A stretch of DNA of 24,398 nt from TMED108 sp964386795 (GTDB lineage Bacteria; Fidelibacterota; Marinisomatia; Marinisomatales; TCS55). Positions 15,515 through 22,783 of this stretch are shown here, piece by piece. The notes below the pieces were generated by a model that was not told where the DNA came from, made no database searches, and saw nothing but the letters and a program-made list of their open reading frames with translations. The stretch is from assembly GCA_964386795.1 (NCBI GenBank), contig CAYLUE010000023.1, positions 1 to 24,398 of the forward strand, in the 5' to 3' direction. Both the position numbers and the translations under genes were made by a program. Each line of letters starts with the position of its first letter. Positions within the stretch are counted from its first letter, which is position 1.

Positions 15515-16760
15515 TTATCTAAAAACTTTAATATTATTATTGAGCATTCCTTATTCTCAATCTATCTATAATTCTCACGGATTAGGAATTATGAATTCCT
15601 CATACCACTCATCTAGTGATGGACTGGGGTCAATTGGACTGATTCCAAGTTTTGCATCAAAAGTGTCATTAAATAATCCGTCCACTTGGAGTCATTTAGA
15701 TTTTTCATATATCAATACTTCGTTTATATCGCAATCTTTTGAATTGAAAAATTCTAATTCTAACAGCTTATCTTCGCAATTTAATGGTATTCAATTCCTG
15801 GTTCCTATTAGAGGTAAATATGCCATTGGATTAACGGTTAAACCTATTAATAGTCACAATACATTTATTCAAACAGATACGATGAGCGCTCAGTACTATG
15901 ATGATTCTATTAATTCATTTAAAGAGTTTAGATCTGGTGGCGGAATAATGGCTTCCAATTTTGCTTTCACGCTACCAATTAATGCTAAAATGAATATTGG
16001 CTTTGGGTATGATAATTATTTTGGTTCATCTCGAAATGAGAAATCAATTATTTTAAATGATATTTATTATCGATCTCTTAACATTATTTCTTATAAAGGC
16101 TCAAAATATAATGCTTATTTTTCTGGGGAAATTTTTGAATCAGATAAATTATTAATTAGTTTATACTCCGCTTTTGGTAAAACCTTAAAGCCAGTATCTG
16201 GATATAGTTATAATTTTGAATTATTTGAAGACTCTGATAGAAATTTTGTACCAAGCTCCAATGATTTTCCATCGGATACTGGTGTAGATACTGTCCATTT
16301 AGAAAAGATTTATGCACCCAATGATTTTAATGTGGGTTTCAATATAGATTTTAAAAATTCTTTAAATACATATTTTGAATTTCAACAATGGAATGATAAT
16401 GCTGAAAATATGAATTTTATTAGCTTATACAATGATCAGATCATATCAAAAAATCATTTTGGTTTAGGTTTAATTAAATTTGGAGATTTGGACGCAAAGG
16501 ACTGGCAGGATAAAGTAACCCTAAGATTAGGTCTGTATCGAAAGAATTACAGCTACATTATGGCTAGAAATGATGTAATTGAGAATGGTTTATCAATGGG
16601 TTTTGGCATTAAATTTGGCAACACAGGTAATCAGCTAGATATTTCCTTCAAAAATGGAAACCGTTCATCAGTTGATTATTTCAATGAATCATTTAGAGAA
16701 GTTTCAGTAGGAATTAGTTTAGGAGATGTATGGTTTTTAAGAAGAAGGGCAAAGCAATGA
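15501..16760 (+). CDS. Outer-membrane beta-barrel protein, PorV/FadL-like
   Basis: The 419-residue protein has a short signal peptide (hydrophobic residues 8-16, cleavage near YSQS), then a sequence like GLGIMNSSYHSSSDGLGSIG and SLNNPSTWSHLDF, which resembles the N-terminus of PorV and FadL-like barrels. The rest alternates polar and aromatic strands separated by turns. Strands such as FNGIQFLVPIRGKYAIGLTV, KVTLRLGLYRKNY and GISLGDVWFL fit a 14-strand-like outer-membrane barrel. The ending is basic (RRRAKQ) rather than the usual terminal Phe. Cargo is unknown; family members carry hydrophobic compounds or act with type IX secretion. It overlaps the upstream lipoprotein gene by 14 nt and the downstream TPR lipoprotein by 4 nt. 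Confidence 0.75.
   Translation: MSFLDYLKTLILLLSIPYSQSIYNSHGLGIMNSSYHSSSDGLGSIGLIPSFASKVSLNNPSTWSHLDFSYINTSFISQSFELKNSNSNSLSSQFNGIQFLVPIRGKYAIGLTVKPINSHNTFIQTDTMSAQYYDDSINSFKEFRSGGGIMASNFAFTLPINAKMNIGFGYDNYFGSSRNEKSIILNDIYYRSLNIISYKGSKYNAYFSGEIFESDKLLISLYSAFGKTLKPVSGYSYNFELFEDSDRNFVPSSNDFPSDTGVDTVHLEKIYAPNDFNVGFNIDFKNSLNTYFEFQQWNDNAENMNFISLYNDQIISKNHFGLGLIKFGDLDAKDWQDKVTLRLGLYRKNYSYIMARNDVIENGLSMGFGIKFGNTGNQLDISFKNGNRSSVDYFNESFREVSVGISLGDVWFLRRRAKQ
16745..16749 (+). promoter_or_regulatory. Ribosome binding site deciding the TPR lipoprotein start
   Basis: AAGGG lies 7 nt before the ATG at 16757, which overlaps the previous stop as ATGA. It favours 16757 over the upstream in-frame ATG at 16730. 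That one has its own AGGAG, but at only 4 nt, and it gives a basic N-terminus with no signal. Confidence 0.55.
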
Positions 16761-18016
16761 CGCTCAATTTATTTAATAATAAGATATTATTTTTTGCAAT
16801 CGCAATATTTATAACAATGTGTGCGCCACCCGCACCAGATGTTAGCGCGGATGCGGCAGAACAAGCACGTCAAGACTCTATAAGAAAAGTGAGATGTCCA
16901 CGTGTTTTTAGTAGTGCAGCCGAATTTTACAAAAATAGAGACTGGGAAAATACTGTTAAGGTTTATGGCGAATTAACAAATCTTGGTTGTGATCGCGAAG
17001 ATCCAAAAGAAGTGTATTTATATTATGCAATAGCTTATGAATATATGGGTCGATACGATAGCTCTGAATATGTATTATTAAAGGGTTTGAATTTTTTACC
17101 AGAAAATGTTGAACTAAGAAAACGTTTAGCCTATTCTTACCAGAAGCAGGGTAAAAAAGATCTACAAATGGATGAACTTGATAGATTAACATTTATATCA
17201 CCTGAAGATGTTGATATAAAAACTGAACTCTCAAAATTGTACGAAAAAGAAGGCAGGTATGAGGATCAAATAGTAGTTCTTAAGGATTTATTAAAGATTC
17301 AACCTAACAATGAAGGCGCTCAAAGTGATCTTGCTCAAGCCTATGAGAAGAGCGGCAGAGATCCATTGGAAGTATATAAAAGCCGATTTGAAAGTAATCC
17401 GGATAACATTAGCTATGGACTTGATTACTCTGATAAGCTCTTAGAAGCTGATAGGCCAAATGAAGCTATTGATATATTAAAGCAAGTAGTTGACGAAGAC
17501 CCAACTAGCAAGGTAGCCTTTCGCAAGCTTGCTCAGGCCTACGATACCGCAGATGATATTGAATCCGCTGCAAAGACCTATGAAAAACTGTTTAGACTGG
17601 ATCCCAGAAATTTCAGGACCGCAATTAAAATATCTGAAGTTTATTTAGAAAATCAAGATTATACTTCTGCTTTTGACTGGGCAGATAGAGCTATTATGCT
17701 ATCTGATGGTGGTGAATCAGTAGCTGCAAAGGCTAATGTCTACTATAAAGGTTTTCAGGCGTGTAGATCTGGACAAATAAGCACAGATGACAGGGTAGTT
17801 GCAACCCTTGCTTATGATGGATTTGAAAAAGCAGAAAAAATGGGATTTTCTAGATATAGTCGTTCAAAAACTTGGCTAAGTGAAAATGAAGTTCTATTTG
17901 GAAAACCACAGTGGTTTATGATGGATGCAAATATAAAAAATAGAGGTTATATCAAAACTACTACTTCTTGTTATAGCTGGGTAGGAGAGCGTTTAAACAA
18001 ACAAAGCGATTGGTAA
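16757..18016 (+). CDS. TPR-repeat lipoprotein
   Basis: The 419-residue protein has a hydrophobic leader (about residues 9-20) ending in ITMCAPP, a probable but non-ideal lipobox (Met before Cys). After it comes a run of TPR-like helical repeats over about residues 40-310. Examples are AEFYKNRDWENTVKVYGEL, YEYMGRYDSSEYVLLKGL, YEKEGRYEDQIVVLKDLL and YDTADDIESAAKTYEKLF. The C-terminus (GEVLFG-like region to SCYSWVGERLN) is a distinct non-TPR tail. It may act as an envelope scaffold for the adjacent barrel and lipoprotein. Codon use and composition look like the neighbours. No catalytic motif is seen. Confidence 0.8.
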   Translation: MTLNLFNNKILFFAIAIFITMCAPPAPDVSADAAEQARQDSIRKVRCPRVFSSAAEFYKNRDWENTVKVYGELTNLGCDREDPKEVYLYYAIAYEYMGRYDSSEYVLLKGLNFLPENVELRKRLAYSYQKQGKKDLQMDELDRLTFISPEDVDIKTELSKLYEKEGRYEDQIVVLKDLLKIQPNNEGAQSDLAQAYEKSGRDPLEVYKSRFESNPDNISYGLDYSDKLLEADRPNEAIDILKQVVDEDPTSKVAFRKLAQAYDTADDIESAAKTYEKLFRLDPRNFRTAIKISEVYLENQDYTSAFDWADRAIMLSDGGESVAAKANVYYKGFQACRSGQISTDDRVVATLAYDGFEKAEKMGFSRYSRSKTWLSENEVLFGKPQWFMMDANIKNRGYIKTTTSCYSWVGERLNKQSDW

Positions 18017-18021
18017 TTGCG

Positions 18022-19338
18022 TTGAGCGAAAATCATCCCTTTTTACATATAAAAAAATCTGATCAACAAGTATATGAAATCTTACTTCGTGAATTAGATC
18101 GCGAACATAATACGCTAGAGCTTATTGCTTCAGAAAACTTTGTAAGCTACCCAGTGCTTGAAATGGCTGGTGGCGTTATGACAAATAAGTATGCTGAGGG
18201 TTATCCTGGCGCTAGATATTATGGTGGCTGTGAACATGTTGATGAAGCGGAAAATTTAGCAAGAGAACGCGCTAAAAAACTTTTTCAATGTGATTACGCT
18301 AATGTTCAACCGCATTCAGGTTCGCAGGCAAATATGGCAACCTTAATGACCTTTGCAGAAATTGGCGACACTATCATGGGATTGGATTTGGCGCATGGCG
18401 GACACCTTACCCATGGAAGTAAAGTAAGTTTTTCTGGAAAAATGTATAATTCTGTCTCCTATCAGGTTGATCGAAGTACCGGTAGGGTGAATTTTGATTC
18501 AGTTAGTGAAATCGCTCATAAATATAAACCAAAAGTTATAATATGCGGTGGAAGCGCTTATCCTAGGCATGTTGAATTTTCTGAGTTTAAAACTATTGCA
18601 GATGAAATAGGCGCTTTTTTAATGGCAGATATTGCTCACCCATCTGGTCTAGTTGCGGCTGGATTACATCCATCTCCAATGCCATATTGCGATGTAGTTA
18701 CTACAACAACTCATAAAACATTGCGTGGACCACGCGGCGGGATGATTATGATGGGGAAAGATAGTGAAAATAAATGGGATATAGTTGCGCCAAAATCTGG
18801 CAGAGTTAAAATGGTATCTGAAATATTAGATTCAGCTGTAATGCCTGGAATACAGGGAGGTCCATTAATGCATATTATTGCGGCTAAGGCTATTGCTTTT
18901 GGTGAGGCATTAGATCCAAAGTTTAAAATATATGCTCAGCATATAGTCAATAATGCTAAAACAATGGCTGCAGCATTTCAATCTAAAGGTTATGAATTAA
19001 TTTCTGGTGGGACCGATACGCACGTTGTTTTAATAGATTTATCAAATAAAAACGTAACTGGAAAAGCTGCAGAAAATGCCCTTGAAAAAGCTGGAATTAC
19101 CGTTAATAAAAATATGGTTCCATTTGATCAAAAAAGTCCATTTATTACTAGCGGAATTCGCGTAGGGACTCCCGCAATAACAACGCGGGGTATGGGCAGC
19201 GATGAAATGAATCAAATCGTTACTTTAATTGATGAAGTAATATTAAATATTGAAGATCAAACAACTATTAAAAATGTCAATAAATCAGTAATAGAAATTT
19301 GTCAATCTTTTCCTCTTTATAATGAATTACACGAATAA
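18022..19338 (+). CDS. glyA: Serine hydroxymethyltransferase
   Basis: This PLP enzyme interconverts serine plus tetrahydrofolate with glycine plus 5,10-methylene-tetrahydrofolate, the main entry to the one-carbon pool. The 438-residue protein has ELIASENFVS, NKYAEGYPGARYYGG, the HSGSQAN motif and the PLP lysine K232 in TTTTHKTLRGPRGG; the length is normal. No ATG exists near the expected N-terminus. A TTG at 18022 gives the family-like start M-S-E-N-H-P-F-L, and another TTG at 18010 would overlap the previous gene by 7 nt. It ends overlapping tatT by 17 nt. Confidence 0.95.
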   Translation: MSENHPFLHIKKSDQQVYEILLRELDREHNTLELIASENFVSYPVLEMAGGVMTNKYAEGYPGARYYGGCEHVDEAENLARERAKKLFQCDYANVQPHSGSQANMATLMTFAEIGDTIMGLDLAHGGHLTHGSKVSFSGKMYNSVSYQVDRSTGRVNFDSVSEIAHKYKPKVIICGGSAYPRHVEFSEFKTIADEIGAFLMADIAHPSGLVAAGLHPSPMPYCDVVTTTTHKTLRGPRGGMIMMGKDSENKWDIVAPKSGRVKMVSEILDSAVMPGIQGGPLMHIIAAKAIAFGEALDPKFKIYAQHIVNNAKTMAAAFQSKGYELISGGTDTHVVLIDLSNKNVTGKAAENALEKAGITVNKNMVPFDQKSPFITSGIRVGTPAITTRGMGSDEMNQIVTLIDEVILNIEDQTTIKNVNKSVIEICQSFPLYNELHE

Positions 19339-20191
19339 ACACTTTTATTTATTTCCTTTTTTTCTCTTATTAAATATTTCTTGTAGTACATCAAAGATGA
19401 GCGTGATGGCCTTAAACTATACTCCATCTATCTCTGAATCTTTTTTAAAGAATAAAGTGATACGATCTGAAAAAAAAGCAAATACAAACCCTACAAATCC
19501 CGCTTTACTTTTTAACGCTTCTAAAAATTTGACGATTTATTCATTTGGATTTACGGTAGATAGTGCAGATAGAATTAAACAAGACGACTACAAAAAAAGT
19601 TTAAAAAAATATGCTCAAGCTAATTCAGATTTTTCTCGAGCTGTTAAATATATTGATCAATCAATATTGACTGATTATCCCAATTATGATACATGGTTAA
19701 ATGGTGGGCCTAACGAAACTCCTTTATTTGATATAAACAATATTGATAAATTATACTGGTCCGCAGCAGCATATGCAGGAGCAATTCAATCTAGTAACGG
19801 TGATCCTGAATGGGTAATACAACTTCCAAAAATAGGGTTACTTTTGGAAACTGCATTGAGCTTAAATCCAGAGTGGAATTATGGGGCTTTGTATACAGCA
19901 ATGATTTCATATTCATTAATTAGGCATGATGCAAAAGAAAACAAGGTAGAGATCGCAAAATCTTTTTTTGATAAAGCTATAAAAGCATCAAGCGGGGAAG
20001 ACCTTTCTCCTTATATTGCTTATGCTGAAAACATATCTGTTTCAGAGCAAAACAAAAAAGAGTTTACAAATATGCTCTATAAGGCATTGAATATAGATAT
20101 ACATGCTAATCCAGAATTAAGTTTGACTAATTATATTAATCAAAAAAGGGCGAATTGGTTATTGGATAATATTGATGAGTTCTTCTATTAA
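19322..20191 (+). CDS. tatT: TRAP transporter T-component lipoprotein (TatT family)
   Basis: The 289-residue protein has a lipoprotein signal peptide with lipobox NISC (Cys21). The mature part is helical, with TPR-like arrays and the sequences IDKLYWSAAAYAGAI and LALNPEWNYGALYTAM-like (here ETALSLNPEWNYGALYTAM), which match TatT of Treponema (Tp0956). In that system TatT trimerises and binds the substrate-binding protein TatP, forming a periplasmic ligand conduit to a TRAP permease. The ATG at 19322 overlaps glyA by 17 nt. The gene overlaps the TRAP binding-protein gene downstream, which strongly supports the assignment. The ligand is unknown. Confidence 0.88.
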   Translation: MNYTNKHFYLFPFFLLLNISCSTSKMSVMALNYTPSISESFLKNKVIRSEKKANTNPTNPALLFNASKNLTIYSFGFTVDSADRIKQDDYKKSLKKYAQANSDFSRAVKYIDQSILTDYPNYDTWLNGGPNETPLFDINNIDKLYWSAAAYAGAIQSSNGDPEWVIQLPKIGLLLETALSLNPEWNYGALYTAMISYSLIRHDAKENKVEIAKSFFDKAIKASSGEDLSPYIAYAENISVSEQNKKEFTNMLYKALNIDIHANPELSLTNYINQKRANWLLDNIDEFFY

Positions 20192-21191
20192 TAAAATGAA
20201 TATGAGTATAATATTTAGAATATTTATAGTCTTAACCTTATCTCATGAGGTGTACGCTAAAAAAATAATCATTAAAATGGCTACATTAGCTCCTGAGGGT
20301 ACCGAATGGCACGGTTTACTTGTTGAGATGGGCCAAGAGTGGAATAAAGCTACTGATGGACAAGTGAAGCTTAGAATATACCCCGGTGGAGTTGTTGGTG
20401 ATGAGCGAGATATGATTAGAAAAATTAGAATTGGTCAAATTCATGGCGCTGCAGTAACTACAGAAGGTATGACTGAAGTAAACCAATACTTTACCTCGTT
20501 TAACTACCCTCTATTATATCAGAGCTATGAAGATGTTGATTTTGTAAGAAATGAACTAAAGAATGAACTTTATTCGGAATCTGAAAAGAATGGCTTTAAG
20601 TTACTAACCATGATTGATGTGGGTTGGGTATATTGGTTTTCCACTGATCCCGTATTTACTCCTTCTGATTTGAAAAAGACAAAAATATGGACCTGGGCAG
20701 GTGATTATAAATCTGTGCAACTTTATGAGCAAAACGGATTTCAATCAGTTCCATTGACGACATTAGATATTCTTTCTGGATTTCAAACAGGTCTGATTAA
20801 CTCTATTGGCTTAAATACTATGTATGCTCTAGCACAACAAATTTTTGGTATCGCTGATAATATGCTTGATATGAAATGGGGTAATTTAACCGGCGCTATA
20901 GTTTTAGATATGAGAATATGGAATAAAATAAAACCCAAACATCAGCAGGCAATGATGAGTATATCAAAAGATATTGGCAAAAGGTTTCAGGATAAAAATA
21001 GACACGGATCAGATAAGGCTGTAGAAACGATGAAAAAATATGGATTAACTGTCAATAAACCTTCATCAGCGCAATTGAACGAATGGTATGATCTCATAGA
21101 TGATATGGACAAAAGTTTTCGCGGTTCTTTTATATCGATTGATGCTTACGATAGGCTTGTAGAGATTAAAAATAAAATGAAATCTAAATAG
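20175..21191 (+). CDS. dctP: TRAP transporter substrate-binding protein, DctP/TatP-like
   Basis: This periplasmic binding protein of about 338 residues belongs to the DctP family. After a signal peptide (cleavage near VYA-K), it begins IIIKMATLAPEGTEWHG and has IYPGGVVGDERDMIRKIRIGQIHGA, the typical first-domain sequence, then the linker and second domain with LTTLDILSGFQTGLINSIG. It fits the TatT-associated subtype. It would deliver a small organic anion or hydrophobic ligand to a TRAP permease. Start is uncertain: ATGs at 20175, 20196 and 20202 are all compatible with the leader. I prefer 20175, with a weak GGAT site and a 17-nt overlap with tatT. No permease gene (DctQ/DctM) follows within this window. 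Confidence 0.9.
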   Translation: MSSSINKMNMSIIFRIFIVLTLSHEVYAKKIIIKMATLAPEGTEWHGLLVEMGQEWNKATDGQVKLRIYPGGVVGDERDMIRKIRIGQIHGAAVTTEGMTEVNQYFTSFNYPLLYQSYEDVDFVRNELKNELYSESEKNGFKLLTMIDVGWVYWFSTDPVFTPSDLKKTKIWTWAGDYKSVQLYEQNGFQSVPLTTLDILSGFQTGLINSIGLNTMYALAQQIFGIADNMLDMKWGNLTGAIVLDMRIWNKIKPKHQQAMMSISKDIGKRFQDKNRHGSDKAVETMKKYGLTVNKPSSAQLNEWYDLIDDMDKSFRGSFISIDAYDRLVEIKNKMKSK

Positions 21192-21193
21192 TT

Positions 21194-21859
21194 ATGATAA
21201 AAAAATATATTTCAATAGAGAATGTGCCGGCTCTATGTTTTATGATTGGTGGATTCTTTTCTTTAATTCCTTTTATTATGCAAATCATAATGACCGGAAC
21301 CCCAGAGGAAGGGTCTCATGTATTTACTTTTTTTGCAAATCAAATTATACTAAATGGTAAAATCAGTCTCCTGTATGCATTATTATCAATTATTGGCGCA
21401 ACTCTTATTGGTTTTGGTATGTATTCCATCAATAGCACATTTCAAGAAAAATTAAATGACCCCCTTATGAATTTAGCGACTTACCTTTTTTTGATTGCAA
21501 CGTTTGGTTTTATTATTTCATGGTCTCAAGATTATGTAATTATTTGGGGTGATGCTAAAGATGCTGTTAATCATATGATGTTTGAATTTAGCCTGATCTT
21601 TTCTTTTGGCCTTTTCTATTGGTCCGGTATATCAATTTTCACATACAGGTTGTCAGTTGAAAAGTATATTCATGAAAATTTTCTAAAAAGTATTTCTTAT
21701 ATGGCTTTGATTAATGTGTTATTAATTATCTATACACTATTTACTATGGATCCATATAGTGGAGTTTCAATTACACCGCTTTATATGGGTCTTGTGGTTG
21801 GCAATTTACTCTTTTTCAGTTTTTGCTTACTTATTGGAAAAAAATTATACATGATTTAA
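21194..21859 (+). CDS. Hypothetical multi-pass membrane protein
   Basis: The 221-residue protein is very hydrophobic, with about six predicted helices (for example CFMIGGFFSLIPFIMQIIM, ISLLYALLSIIGATLIGFGMY and LINVLLIIYTLF). The family is not recognised. It is too short and lacks the pattern of a TRAP large permease (DctM, about 420 residues), and does not obviously resemble DctQ, which has four helices. It starts 2 nt after the TRAP binding-protein gene, so it is probably co-transcribed with it. A role as an unusual membrane partner of the transporter is possible but unproven. Confidence 0.7.
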   Translation: MIKKYISIENVPALCFMIGGFFSLIPFIMQIIMTGTPEEGSHVFTFFANQIILNGKISLLYALLSIIGATLIGFGMYSINSTFQEKLNDPLMNLATYLFLIATFGFIISWSQDYVIIWGDAKDAVNHMMFEFSLIFSFGLFYWSGISIFTYRLSVEKYIHENFLKSISYMALINVLLIIYTLFTMDPYSGVSITPLYMGLVVGNLLFFSFCLLIGKKLYMI

Positions 21860-21897
21860 TAAGCTTTTTTTCTAAAATCTTAATTATAAATATCAAC

Positions 21898-21903
21898 AAG
21901 GAG
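21898..21903 (+). promoter_or_regulatory. Shine-Dalgarno site of the 47-residue membrane protein gene
   Basis: AAGGAG ends 5 nt before the ATG at 21909. Its strength is the main evidence that this short ORF is translated. Confidence 0.7.
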
Positions 21904-21908
21904 AAAGT

Positions 21909-22052
21909 ATGAAAAAATATTTCACTTTATTTGCATTGGCAGTTAGCGTAGTTGGCCTAGCGATCACCATCGATAGAAACGATTGGTTTATGGTATTTGT
22001 TATTAGCGTTGCCCTTCTTCAAGTGCTCATGTCAAGAGGATGGAAAGACTAG
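21909..22052 (+). CDS. Small two-helix membrane protein, 47 residues
   Basis: The 48-codon frame runs from ATG to TAG. The product has a basic start (MKKY), a first hydrophobic segment (FTLFALAVSVVGLAITI), a short polar turn (DRNDW), a second hydrophobic segment (FMVFVISVALLQVLM) and a basic end (SRGWKD). This looks like a helical hairpin in the membrane. The strong AAGGAG site, the codon pattern and the fit between two real genes support it. The first hydrophobic stretch could also be read as a signal peptide, but no cleavage motif is seen. The family is not recognised and no function can be given. Confidence 0.7.
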   Translation: MKKYFTLFALAVSVVGLAITIDRNDWFMVFVISVALLQVLMSRGWKD

Positions 22053-22068
22053 TATATATTAAATCAAT

Positions 22069-22746
22069 ATGAAATTTATAAAATTAGCACTCGTTACTAT
22101 TCCACGATACAATATTGGAATATTTATTCTTTTATTTTTCTCATCCATCCTTTTTTATGGTGGTGGCACCTTAAATGACCCTAGTTCAAAAGGGTATTCA
22201 TTTACCAGAAATTTCTTTAGTGATTTGGGAATTTTATCCGATCAAAATCTTGCATCTTTTATTTTGTTCGCCTTTGGATTATTGGTATGCGGTGTAACGT
22301 TCGTTATTTATTTTTATTATTTTATGAAATTATTTAATAAGAGCATGATTTCTGACAAATTAGGGAAGACAGGTTCTTTGTTCGGTATTGCTGGAGCTAT
22401 ATTTTTTATTGTAGTTGGCTTTACACCTCATAACTATGTGCTAGACTCCCATGTTATAGCCGTAAAGTGGGCATTTCGATGTTTTCTAGCTACATCTATA
22501 CTATTATCCTTTGCAATGTTTAGGGATAAAAGATTTGAAAATAAATACGCTTATGGATATTTATCATTCGCTGTAATGATATTTTTTTATATTCTAATAT
22601 TAGAATTTGGTCCTCCTCCAAAGGAAAGTGATTTTAGTCTTGTATTTAATGTTGTTTCTCAAAAAATTATAGTTTTGGTGTTCATTTTATCCGTGCTATA
22701 CCAATCACTAGGAAACGCATCTTTTATATCAAAACATTTAAAATAA
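22069..22746 (+). CDS. DUF998-like integral membrane protein
   Basis: The 225-residue protein has about six predicted membrane helices. It carries the pattern FTRNFFSDLG after the first helix and VGFTPHNYVLDSHVIAVKWAFRC mid-protein, both reminiscent of the DUF998 family, in which an S-D-L-G motif and a G-x-x-P-H/D motif with a downstream His recur. The family is uncharacterised. It follows the small membrane protein after 16 nt and lacks a clear ribosome site. Confidence 0.65.
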   Translation: MKFIKLALVTIPRYNIGIFILLFFSSILFYGGGTLNDPSSKGYSFTRNFFSDLGILSDQNLASFILFAFGLLVCGVTFVIYFYYFMKLFNKSMISDKLGKTGSLFGIAGAIFFIVVGFTPHNYVLDSHVIAVKWAFRCFLATSILLSFAMFRDKRFENKYAYGYLSFAVMIFFYILILEFGPPPKESDFSLVFNVVSQKIIVLVFILSVLYQSLGNASFISKHLK

Positions 22747-22783
22747 TTCTAATTAATCAACAATAATACTATATGGAGCATTA

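Noticed and set aside
21194..21859. TRAP small permease DctQ or large permease DctM
   Set aside because: It is too short for DctM, its helix count and motifs do not fit DctQ, and no TRAP permease signature is visible.
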